This document shows positions 1 to 6,941 of a stretch of DNA of 8,083 nucleotides, one piece after another (within the stretch, counting starts at the first letter, position 1; every line of letters begins with the position of its first letter). Source of the stretch: an uncultured Bacteroidota bacterium (GTDB taxonomy: Bacteria; Bacteroidota; Bacteroidia; Chitinophagales; Chitinophagaceae). The notes beneath the pieces are model-generated. The model saw only the letters and a list, made by a program, of their open reading frames with translations. It searched no databases and was not told the origin of the DNA. The translations under genes and the position numbers were made by a program. The stretch lies in assembly GCA_946480675.1 (NCBI GenBank), contig CAMLKS010000094.1:1-8083 (forward strand), written 5' to 3'.

Positions 1-43
1 GCCCTTAGCTTTAATTAACACGTACACATTAGCACCTAACCAG

Positions 44-51
44 TATTTTTG
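44..51 (+). promoter_or_regulatory. Candidate -7 promoter box for the M16 peptidase pair
   Basis: TATTTTTG matches the Bacteroidota -7 consensus TAnnTTTG exactly. It ends 21 bases before the preferred ATG at 73, which would give a leader of roughly 15 nt. No good TTG-type -33 element is visible at the expected distance upstream, and the window starts too close to judge the wider context. An 8-base AT-rich match can occur by chance, so this is tentative. Confidence 0.35.
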
Positions 52-72
52 CCACAAATCAATTTATTTATT

Positions 73-1407
73 ATGAAGCTTAAAGCTTTCTATGCCATGT
101 TGTTGGGCGCTTCTGTGTTCAGCACCAATGTAAAAGCAGACGGTAACATTAAGTTTACCGAGTTTGATCTGCCGAACGGGTTGCACGTAATCCTTCACGA
201 AGACCACGCTACACCTATAGTAGCTGTATCTGTTATGTATCATGTAGGTTCTAAAAATGAAGACCCTCAGCGTACCGGTTTCGCCCACTTCTTCGAGCAC
301 TTGTTGTTTGAAGGCAGCGAAAACATAGGCCGCGGTGAATATATGAAGATGGTTCAGGCAGCCGGTGGGCAGCTGAATGCCAATACTTCTCAGGATCGCA
401 CTTTCTATTACGAAGTAATGCCTTCAAATCAACTGGAACTGGCCCTGTGGATGGAATCAGAACGCATGTTGCAGGCTAAAATTGACATGGTAGGCGTGGA
501 AACGCAACGCAAGGTGGTAAAAGAAGAAAAGAAACAGCGCTACGATAATACGCCTTACGGACAATTGCTGAACGTAGTGTATGAGAATGCTTATACAAAG
601 CACCCTTACCGCTGGTCACCTATCGGTAAAGAGCAATATATAGACCAGTCTAAGCTGGAAGAGTTCATGGATTTCTATAAAACATTCTACGTACCTAACA
701 ATGCCGTACTGGCTATTGGTGGCGATCTGGATATAGCTAAAACCAAAGAACTGATCACCAAATACTTTGGCGATATTCCTAAAGGCACGAAAGCGATTCC
801 CCGCCCTACGGAAGTAGAGCCGGCACAAACAGCTGAAAAACGCGTGAATTTTTACGACAATGTGCAATTGCCTGCTGTTATCGTAGCCTATCATACACCT
901 AAAATGGGTACGGACGATTGGTACACGCTGCAACTGCTTACACAAATGCTGTCTCAGGGTAAAAGCTCCCGCTTTCAGAAAGAGATAGTGGACAAACAAC
1001 AAAAAGGCCTTGCAGTAGGTGCCTTCATGATACCTAATGAAGACCCGGGTGTAGCTTTCATGTATGGCATCACCAATGCAGGTGTTAAGCCGGAAGACCT
1101 GGAAGCATCTATGCTGGCTGAAGTGGAAAGGGTAAAGAAAGAACTCATCAGTGATGAAGAGTATCAAAAGCTGATGAACCAAGCAGAGAATGATTTTGTA
1201 ACGCAAAACCAGCGCATACAAGGCATCGTTGAAAACCTGGCTACTTACTACACTTATTTTGGTAATGCCGACCTGATAAATACAGAACTGTCTCGCTATA
1301 CCAAAATAACGAAGGAAGACCTGAAACGCGTGGCCAATAAATACTTTACCAAGGAAAACCGCCTGGTAGTTTACTACCTGCCAAAAGCACAGGAAAAGAA
1401 AGGATAA
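73..1407 (+). CDS. Secreted M16B zinc peptidase, catalytic (zinc-binding) subunit
   Basis: This is a predicted periplasmic metallopeptidase of the M16 (pitrilysin/insulinase) family, 444 residues, the usual length of a single-unit M16B chain. The ATG at 73 is preferred over an in-frame TTG at 49 because it opens a normal signal peptide (Lys2 and Lys4, hydrophobic stretch 5-20, likely cleavage after VKA at 20-22). The first M16 domain has LPNGL at 33-37 and the inverted zinc motif HFFEH (His72, Glu75, His76). The third ligand is probably Glu152 in VVKEEKK, 76 residues after His76 as usual for the family. The second domain covers about 200-435. In the segment that normally holds the substrate-binding Arg and Tyr, the aligned positions are Val306 and Val315, so this chain probably cannot work alone. 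The gene for a complementary M16 chain starts 43 bp downstream. No Shine-Dalgarno sequence precedes the start. The natural substrate is unknown; degradation of peptides or misfolded envelope proteins is inference. Confidence 0.9.
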   Translation: MKLKAFYAMLLGASVFSTNVKADGNIKFTEFDLPNGLHVILHEDHATPIVAVSVMYHVGSKNEDPQRTGFAHFFEHLLFEGSENIGRGEYMKMVQAAGGQLNANTSQDRTFYYEVMPSNQLELALWMESERMLQAKIDMVGVETQRKVVKEEKKQRYDNTPYGQLLNVVYENAYTKHPYRWSPIGKEQYIDQSKLEEFMDFYKTFYVPNNAVLAIGGDLDIAKTKELITKYFGDIPKGTKAIPRPTEVEPAQTAEKRVNFYDNVQLPAVIVAYHTPKMGTDDWYTLQLLTQMLSQGKSSRFQKEIVDKQQKGLAVGAFMIPNEDPGVAFMYGITNAGVKPEDLEASMLAEVERVKKELISDEEYQKLMNQAENDFVTQNQRIQGIVENLATYYTYFGNADLINTELSRYTKITKEDLKRVANKYFTKENRLVVYYLPKAQEKKG

Positions 1408-1450
1408 TTGCTTATTACCCCCAACACTTCAACTGAAAAGAACAGAAAAA

Positions 1451-3535
1451 ATGAAAAAATTAACGCTCTCTATATTATCGATAGCAATAGCTATCAGCGC
1501 ATCGGCACAAAAGCTGGACCGCAGCGTGAGGCCTAAAGCCGGCCCCGCACCCGAAGTAAAACTGGGCGACGCTCAAAGTTTCACTTTACCCAATGGTCTG
1601 CGTGTTTTTGTAGTTGAAAAACACAAACTGCCTGTTATTAGCTGCAGCATCCAGCTGGATGTAAGGCCCGAACTGGAAGGTAATGCCGCAGGGTACCGTT
1701 CTATGATGTCTGAACTGCTTACCAGCGGTACTACGCATCGTAGCAACGAAGAATTGAATAAACAAATAGATTACATCGGCGCCAACATCAACGCGTCTGA
1801 CGAAGGTATTTACGCCAGTTCGCTGAAAAAGCACATGGGCACCATGTTGCAGTTAGTGGCAGATATCGTTATCAATTCAGACTTCAAACAGGAAGAACTG
1901 GATAAAATAAAGAAACGTACACTTTCAGGTCTGGAAGCCAGCAAAAATGAGCCGGACGATATGCTGCAAAACGTGAGCGCAGTTATCAACTTCGGCAAAC
2001 AACATCCTTATGGCGAGGTGCCTACAGATGTTACGGTTAAAAACATCACACTGGAAGATTGCAAGAAATACTACAGCACTTACTTCCGGCCCAATGTAGC
2101 CTATATGGCACTGGTAGGTGATATCACTGTTGGCGAGGCAAAGGATTTTATTGAAAAACATTTTGGCAAATGGGCAAAGGCGGATGTTCCTGTAGCCAAA
2201 TACCAGGACCCTAAGCCTATTGAAAAAACACAGGTAGCATTCGTACCACGCGATGGTGCTGTACAAAGCGTTATCAATGTAACTTACCCTGTAGACCTGC
2301 AACCGGGTACGCCAGATGTTATCAAAGCCCGTGTGGCAAACTCTATCCTGGGTGGTGGCTCTAACGGCCGCCTGTTCCTCAACCTGCGCGAAAAACATGG
2401 CTGGACTTATGGTTCCTATTCATCTATCACTCAAGACGACCTGAAGGGTACCTTCACCGCTTATGCAAAATGCCGCAATGCGGTAAGCGATAGCTCTGTA
2501 GGCGAAATAATAGCTGAAATGCGCAAGCTGCAAAGCGAAAAAGTACCGCAGGATGAATTGCAGAACCACCTCAACAATATGTCGGGTTCATTCGCTATTG
2601 GCCTTGAAAATCCGCAAACCATAGCACAATATGCCATCAACATAGAGCGCTATAAAATGCCGAAGGATTACTACCAGAACTACCTGAAAAACCTGAATGC
2701 AGTAACAGTGGATGACATTCAGAATGTAGCTCGCAAATATGTGAATGCCGACAAAGCACACATTGTAGTAGTAGGCAACAAGGGAGATGTAGATAAAACC
2801 CTGGCCAAATATGACAGCGATGGCAAACTGGAGTATTTTGATAACTATGGCAACCCGCTGAAAACCGGCGAACAAAAAGCAGTTCCTGCAAACGTTACTG
2901 CGGCTGAGGTTATGAAAAAATACATTGCAGCTATAGGTGGCGAAAAAGCTATTAATAGCATTAAAGACATCAAAACCGTAAGCAAGGGCATACTGAGCGT
3001 TCAGGGACAGGAAATACCACTTACCATTACAGAAATGAAGAAAAGCCCTTCTAAAATGAAATCGATGGTAGAAGGCATGGGTATGGTGTTCTCTAAAGAA
3101 GTATTCGATGGCACTAAAGGCTATGCAGAGCAACAAGGGCAAAGGGCAGAAATGGGCCCAGATGAAATTGCCAGCTCAAAAGAAAAAGCAGACATCGCAG
3201 CCGACCTGCACCCTGAAAAATATGGCATCAAACGTACACTGAAAGGCATGGACCAGGTAAATGGCGCTGATGCATACGTATTGGAAGCGGTAAATACGAA
3301 AGGTGACAAGACTACCGAATACTATGATACAAAAACAGGCTACTTGGTAAAACGTGTAGAATCTACACCCGAAGGCCCACAATCTGTAGAATATGCAGAC
3401 TATAAAGAAGTAGCCGGTGCTAATGGCTATAAAGTGCCATACACTATTAAGCTGGCTGCCGGGCCAATGAATATCACAGCCAACGTGGAAACAGCTGAAA
3501 TCAATAAAAACATACCGGATACAGAGTTTAACTAA
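1451..3535 (+). CDS. Secreted M16 non-catalytic partner subunit with C-terminal LolA/LolB-like domain
   Basis: This 694-residue secreted protein has a clear signal peptide (Lys2, Lys3, hydrophobic core, cleavage near ASAQ at 17-20). Residues about 40-460 form two M16 domains (LPNGL at 47-51). Where HxxEH should lie, the sequence reads SMMSE (84-88), so the zinc ligands are gone. The other half of the active site is intact: GRLFLNLREKHGWTYG has Arg313 and Tyr320, the same seven-residue spacing as Arg824/Tyr831 of human insulin-degrading enzyme. It is therefore the natural partner of the zinc-binding chain encoded upstream. Residues about 483-694 are an extra domain, opening with MKKYIAAIGGEKAI and rich in short beta-type segments (VFDGTKGY, YYDTKTGYLVKR, ADYKEV, GYKVPYTI). 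This pattern resembles the outer-membrane lipoprotein-sorting (LolA/LolB/RseB-like) barrels of Bacteroidota; that call rests on pattern memory. M16B chains usually end near 420-450 residues, so the tail is a true addition. An A-rich leader replaces a Shine-Dalgarno sequence. Confidence 0.85.
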   Translation: MKKLTLSILSIAIAISASAQKLDRSVRPKAGPAPEVKLGDAQSFTLPNGLRVFVVEKHKLPVISCSIQLDVRPELEGNAAGYRSMMSELLTSGTTHRSNEELNKQIDYIGANINASDEGIYASSLKKHMGTMLQLVADIVINSDFKQEELDKIKKRTLSGLEASKNEPDDMLQNVSAVINFGKQHPYGEVPTDVTVKNITLEDCKKYYSTYFRPNVAYMALVGDITVGEAKDFIEKHFGKWAKADVPVAKYQDPKPIEKTQVAFVPRDGAVQSVINVTYPVDLQPGTPDVIKARVANSILGGGSNGRLFLNLREKHGWTYGSYSSITQDDLKGTFTAYAKCRNAVSDSSVGEIIAEMRKLQSEKVPQDELQNHLNNMSGSFAIGLENPQTIAQYAINIERYKMPKDYYQNYLKNLNAVTVDDIQNVARKYVNADKAHIVVVGNKGDVDKTLAKYDSDGKLEYFDNYGNPLKTGEQKAVPANVTAAEVMKKYIAAIGGEKAINSIKDIKTVSKGILSVQGQEIPLTITEMKKSPSKMKSMVEGMGMVFSKEVFDGTKGYAEQQGQRAEMGPDEIASSKEKADIAADLHPEKYGIKRTLKGMDQVNGADAYVLEAVNTKGDKTTEYYDTKTGYLVKRVESTPEGPQSVEYADYKEVAGANGYKVPYTIKLAAGPMNITANVETAEINKNIPDTEFN

Positions 3536-3557
3536 TCTGTAACCTGCACCCTTTTAT

Positions 3558-3591
3558 GCCGCCTGCCATTTTGGTGGGCGGCTTTGTTTTT
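3558..3591 (+). terminator. Rho-independent terminator after the M16 pair
   Basis: GCCGCCTGCC (3558-3567) and GGTGGGCGGC (3573-3582) form a 10-bp stem with two G-U pairs around the loop ATTTT, followed by the T-rich tract TTTGTTTTT (3583-3591). It lies 22 bases after the stop of the second M16 gene and ends the transcription unit before the miaB promoter. On the opposite strand the stem is followed by an A-rich run, not a T tract, so it should act in the + direction only. Confidence 0.9.
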
Positions 3592-3651
3592 GGGCTATAC
3601 CGTTATCAATATTTTTAACTGATTTACATGGTAGAAGCAGGTTCTTATACG

Positions 3652-3659
3652 TACATTTG
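3652..3659 (+). promoter_or_regulatory. Candidate -7 promoter box for the miaB-secG operon
   Basis: TACATTTG is an exact match to the Bacteroidota -7 consensus TAnnTTTG. It sits between the terminator and the miaB start codon at 3680, giving an expected leader of about 14 nt. No exact TTG-type -33 element is seen 19-23 bases upstream; the nearest T-rich candidate is TTTAC at 3623-3627. It is the best promoter candidate for the whole downstream gene set. Confidence 0.55.
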
Positions 3660-3679
3660 CAAAAACCGAAACTGAAATT

Positions 3680-5098
3680 ATGGCAGAATTGCTGCAAAAA
3701 GTGATAGAAGAAAACAGGCAGGGAGAGGCATTTGCACCCTTTGCAGAAGACCCGAATCAATATCAAAAGAAGTTTTATATAGAAAGCTACGGCTGCCAGA
3801 TGAATTTCAGCGATAGCGAAATTGTAGCTTCTATATTGCAGGAAGAAGGTTTTGGTGCTACACGCAATTACGAGGAAGCCAGCCTGGTGCTTATCAATAC
3901 ATGTTCCATCCGCGAAAAGGCGGAACAAACGGTTCGCAACCGCTTACAGGCTTTTAAAAAAATAAAGGACAATAGGCCGGGCATGCTGATAGGCGTGTTG
4001 GGTTGCATGGCCGAACGCTTAAAGGCAAAATTTCTGGAAGAAGAAAAGCTGGTAGATATAGTAGTAGGCCCCGATGCCTACCGCACCCTACCCGGCCTGG
4101 TATCAGAAGCTGAAGGCGGACAAAAGAGCGTGAACGTACTGCTGAGCCGCGAAGAAACGTATGCTGATATCGCACCCGTACGCCTCGATTCCAATGGTGT
4201 TACAGCATTTGTCAGCATCATGCGTGGATGCAACAATATGTGCACCTTCTGCGTGGTGCCGTTTACCCGTGGCCGGGAACGCAGCCGCGATGCACAAAGC
4301 ATTGTAAACGAGTGTAAAGACCTTTTTGAAAGGGGCTATCGCGAAGTAACGCTACTGGGTCAGAATGTAGATAGTTATTATTACACCAGTTCTGGCGAGG
4401 AAGTAACCTTCGATAAACTGCTGGAAATGGTGGCATTGATATCTCCATTACTGCGCGTACGCTTCAGCACATCCCATCCTAAAGACATTACGGATGATGT
4501 GCTGCACACCATGGCCAGGTACGATAACATTTGCGAATACATACACCTGCCGGTGCAAAGTGGCAATACCCGCATCCTGCAGCATATGAACCGTACCTAT
4601 ACCCGCGACTGGTACCTGAGTAAAGTAAAACGCATCCGCGAGATAATGCCCGATTGTGGTTTGAGTACCGATGTTATCAGCGGTTTCTGCAGCGAAACTG
4701 AAGAAGAGCACCAGGATACACTTAGCCTGATGGAAATATGCCGCTTTGATATGGCATATATGTTCTCTTACAGCGAACGTCCTGGCACGCTGGCAGCACG
4801 TCGTTATGAAGATGATGTAGAGGAAGAAGTAAAAAAGAGAAGGCTGGAAGAAATTATCAACCTGCAAAACAGCCATTCACGCCAAAGCTATCAAAACGAT
4901 ATTGGCAAAACATTCAAGATATTGATAGAAGGCGACAGTAAACGTAGCGATCAGGACTGGTGCGGACGCAACTCACAAAACAAGATGGTGGTTTTCCCTA
5001 AATCAACATACAATCTATCGAAAGGTGATTATGTAATGGTGAAGGTGAATAGTGCCACTTCTGCTACACTTATCGGCGAGATAACAGCTGTAGCATAA
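3680..5098 (+). CDS. miaB: tRNA-2-methylthio-N6-dimethylallyladenosine synthase MiaB
   Basis: This cytoplasmic radical-SAM methylthiotransferase converts i6A to ms2i6A at position 37 of tRNAs that read UNN codons. At 472 residues it is slightly longer than typical MiaB, with about 30 extra polar residues before the first domain. The N-terminal MTTase domain starts near residue 32 and supplies three cluster-binding cysteines: Cys39 in YGCQMN, Cys75 in NTCSIRE and Cys109 in LGCMAE. The radical-SAM motif CxxxCxxC is at 184-191 in [10 protein letters not shown], followed by [12 protein letters not shown]. Later conserved blocks include [16 protein letters not shown] and [10 protein letters not shown]-terminal TRAM domain (about 408-470) contains EGDSKRS and VVFP, which favours MiaB over MtaB or RimO. 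The start lies just downstream of a TAnnTTTG box without a Shine-Dalgarno sequence, and miaB is the first gene of the apparent operon. All expected catalytic residues are present. Confidence 0.96.
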   Translation: MAELLQKVIEENRQGEAFAPFAEDPNQYQKKFYIESYGCQMNFSDSEIVASILQEEGFGATRNYEEASLVLINTCSIREKAEQTVRNRLQAFKKIKDNRPGMLIGVLGCMAERLKAKFLEEEKLVDIVVGPDAYRTLPGLVSEAEGGQKSVNVLLSREETYADIAPVRLDSNGVTAFVSIMRGCNNMCTFCVVPFTRGRERSRDAQSIVNECKDLFERGYREVTLLGQNVDSYYYTSSGEEVTFDKLLEMVALISPLLRVRFSTSHPKDITDDVLHTMARYDNICEYIHLPVQSGNTRILQHMNRTYTRDWYLSKVKRIREIMPDCGLSTDVISGFCSETEEEHQDTLSLMEICRFDMAYMFSYSERPGTLAARRYEDDVEEEVKKRRLEEIINLQNSHSRQSYQNDIGKTFKILIEGDSKRSDQDWCGRNSQNKMVVFPKSTYNLSKGDYVMVKVNSATSATLIGEITAVA

Positions 5099-5134
5099 TA
5101 GTATAAACTTAAAGCCTGAAGGCATTGGAGTAAT

Positions 5135-5140
5135 AAGGAG
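5135..5140 (+). promoter_or_regulatory. Strong Shine-Dalgarno site before the sigma-54 activator gene
   Basis: AAGGAG lies four bases before the ATG at 5145 and supports that start. The other starts in this window (73, 1451, 3680, 6426, 6942) have no comparable site, as is usual in Bacteroidota, so this one stands out. Confidence 0.6.
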
Positions 5141-5144
5141 TATT

Positions 5145-6410
5145 ATGGAAATACAAAGCATTAAGAACAGGTTTGGAATTATAGGCAACGCTCCCGCACT
5201 CAACCATGCACTGGATACAGCAGCACAGGTTGCCAATACCGATCTGTCGGTACTGATAGCGGGCGAAAGCGGTGTAGGCAAGGAAGCGTTCTCCAATATC
5301 ATTCATGCACTATCATCCCGTAAGCATAATCCATTCATAGCCGTAAACTGTGGTGCTATACCTGAAGGCACTATAGATAGTGAGCTTTTCGGCCACGAAA
5401 AAGGTTCGTTTACTGGCGCGGTAGAAAGCCGTAAAGGATATTTTGAAACCGTAAATGGTGGTACTATTTTCCTGGATGAAATAGGTGAGATGCCGCTGGG
5501 CACACAGGCGCGCCTGCTGCGTGTGCTGGAAACCGGCGAATTTATCCGTGTAGGCTCTTCTAAAGTACAGAAGACAGATGTGCGTGTGATAGCCGCTACA
5601 AACCGCGATCTGCTGGAACATACACATAATGGCAGGTTTCGCGAAGACCTCTACTACAGGCTTAGCACCGTACCTATTCGGGTACCCGCCCTGCGCGACA
5701 GGAAGGAAGATATTCCTTTGTTGTTCCGCAAGTTCGCTTCCGATTTTTCAGAGCGTTATAAAACCCAATCCGTACAGCTGGATGCCAATGCACAGCAGAT
5801 ACTCGTAAACTATCCCTGGCCGGGCAACGTGCGCGAACTGAAGAATATTGCAGAGCAGATATCGGTACTCAGTACCGATAAAAATGTAACCTCTGAAATG
5901 CTGCAAAAGTTCATGCCGCAAATTGCAGGCAACCGCGGTTTGGCATTACTACCAGCTCCGGCAGCCAATGTGCCGATGCCTACTCCATCGGCTCAAAACT
6001 CGAACAGCGATTTTAGTGCTACCGAGCGCGATATACTATACAAGGTCATTTTCGAGTTAAAAAAAGACATGACAGACATCAAGCAATTGCTTTTTGAACT
6101 GACACACCAACCCGGTGGCTTCACAGCCCCCGTTTTGCCCGATACCGGCTCTTATGTTCCGGCCTATCCCGCAGAACATATTACTCCCGCTGGCAACAAC
6201 CCCATCATTCTATCTGCTCCTTCCGAACATCGCCAGGTAGACCATCATGAAGATGTGGAAGAGTCACTGATGCTGAGCGACCGTGAGAAGGAATTTATTA
6301 TCAAATCGCTTAAAAAACATAAAGGCCGCAGGCGCGATGCGGCCAATGAACTGGGCATTTCAGAGCGTACACTGTACCGCAAGATCAAAGAATACGATAT
6401 TAAAGAGTAA
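5145..6410 (+). CDS. Sigma-54-dependent enhancer-binding protein without receiver domain
   Basis: This 421-residue cytoplasmic transcription activator is built to remodel RNA polymerase carrying sigma-54 (RpoN) by ATP hydrolysis. The AAA+ domain (about 10-260) starts almost at the N-terminus: Walker A GESGVGKE (40-47, Lys46), the sigma-54 contact loop GSFTGA (87-92, a variant of GAFTGA), Walker B GGTIFLDE (105-112, Asp111/Glu112), arginine-finger region FREDLYYRL (165-173) and WPGNVREL (225-232). Residues 261-290 are a Pro/Ala/Asn linker. Residues 291-321 form a likely amphipathic or coiled-coil helix, and 322-375 a second disordered linker. A Fis-type helix-turn-helix (about 377-419, with DAANELGISERTLYRKI) binds DNA. 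No receiver, PAS or GAF domain is present, so any signal must enter by a partner protein or by expression level. It follows miaB by 46 bp and precedes lptE by 15 bp. Targets are unknown; I see no -24/-12 promoter in the window's intergenic DNA. Confidence 0.92.
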   Translation: MEIQSIKNRFGIIGNAPALNHALDTAAQVANTDLSVLIAGESGVGKEAFSNIIHALSSRKHNPFIAVNCGAIPEGTIDSELFGHEKGSFTGAVESRKGYFETVNGGTIFLDEIGEMPLGTQARLLRVLETGEFIRVGSSKVQKTDVRVIAATNRDLLEHTHNGRFREDLYYRLSTVPIRVPALRDRKEDIPLLFRKFASDFSERYKTQSVQLDANAQQILVNYPWPGNVRELKNIAEQISVLSTDKNVTSEMLQKFMPQIAGNRGLALLPAPAANVPMPTPSAQNSNSDFSATERDILYKVIFELKKDMTDIKQLLFELTHQPGGFTAPVLPDTGSYVPAYPAEHITPAGNNPIILSAPSEHRQVDHHEDVEESLMLSDREKEFIIKSLKKHKGRRRDAANELGISERTLYRKIKEYDIKE

Positions 6411-6425
6411 TTTTAAGCGACACTC

Positions 6426-6926
6426 ATGCACAGGTTATATCTTTTTTTAATACCCGTACTCATATTCTTTTGCAGTGGTTGTGGCGTGTACAGCTTCACC
6501 GGCGCCAGTATAGCCGGCAAAACGCTGAATATGCACGTGCTGGAAAACCGGGCACGCAACGTAGTACCTACGCTTAGTCCGTCGCTCACGTCTAAAATAC
6601 GTAGTCGTATACTCACGCAAACCGGCCTGGCACCCGTCAATACCGACAATGCAGACTATGATATATCGGGCACCATTACGGCTTATGAAGTAACCATATC
6701 GGGTGTACAGAACACGCAGCAAGCCAGCCAGAACAGGCTTACGATATCGGTTAACATAAACTTTAAAAACAAACTCGACGAAAAAGCCGATTTTACACAA
6801 ACATTTACCCGCTTTGCCGACTTCCCAGCCACCCAAACCATACAATCGGTGGAAACAACCCTTATCGAAACCATAGGAAATCAGCTGGCAGATGATATCT
6901 TTAATAAAGCATTTGTAAATTGGTAG
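6426..6926 (+). CDS. lptE: LptE-family LPS-assembly lipoprotein
   Basis: This is a 166-residue predicted outer-membrane lipoprotein of the LptE family. LptE plugs the LptD barrel and helps deliver lipopolysaccharide to the cell surface. The N-terminus is a lipoprotein signal: a hydrophobic stretch at about 4-15 followed by CSGC, with Cys19 the likely lipidated residue. The mature protein begins CGVYSFTGASI, which I recognise as typical of Bacteroidota LptE. The rest fits the family's small alpha/beta fold: a predicted helix with SPSLTSKIRSRIL, beta segments DYDISGTITAYEV and NRLTISVNINFKN, and a C-terminal helix ending KAFVNW. Cys at -3 of the lipobox is unusual, since Leu or Val is more common there. 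No charged residue other than Arg3 precedes the hydrophobic stretch. It begins 15 bp after the sigma-54 activator gene and ends 15 bp before the next gene. No Shine-Dalgarno sequence is evident. LptD is not in the window. Confidence 0.85.
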   Translation: MHRLYLFLIPVLIFFCSGCGVYSFTGASIAGKTLNMHVLENRARNVVPTLSPSLTSKIRSRILTQTGLAPVNTDNADYDISGTITAYEVTISGVQNTQQASQNRLTISVNINFKNKLDEKADFTQTFTRFADFPATQTIQSVETTLIETIGNQLADDIFNKAFVNW

Positions 6927-6941
6927 TAGCTTTACAGACTC

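Noticed and set aside
49..72. TTG start giving the first M16 peptidase eight extra N-terminal residues.
   Set aside because: It would put MPQINLFI before an otherwise standard signal peptide, and it overlaps the candidate -7 box. The ATG at 73 gives a normal Lys-rich n-region.
616..1221. 201-codon open frame on the minus strand inside the first M16 gene.
   Set aside because: It lies wholly antisense to a well-supported gene and its protein shows no recognisable motif. It is best explained as a codon-bias shadow.
1480..1495. Perfect inverted repeat GATAGC-AATA-GCTATC in the signal-peptide codons of the second M16 gene.
   Set aside because: A 6-bp stem is expected by chance in 8 kb, it lacks a T tract, and the codons are explained by the Ile/Ala-rich signal peptide.
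3571..3600. TGGGCGGC followed by a T-rich stretch as a possible sigma-54 -24/-12 promoter for miaB.
   Set aside because: The -12 GC element at correct spacing is missing, and the bases are fully explained as the 3' arm and T tract of the terminator.
5113..5124. Short inverted repeat GCCTGAAGGC between miaB and the activator gene, as an operator or terminator.
   Set aside because: The arms are only four bases with a two-base loop and no T tract follows. It is too weak to call.
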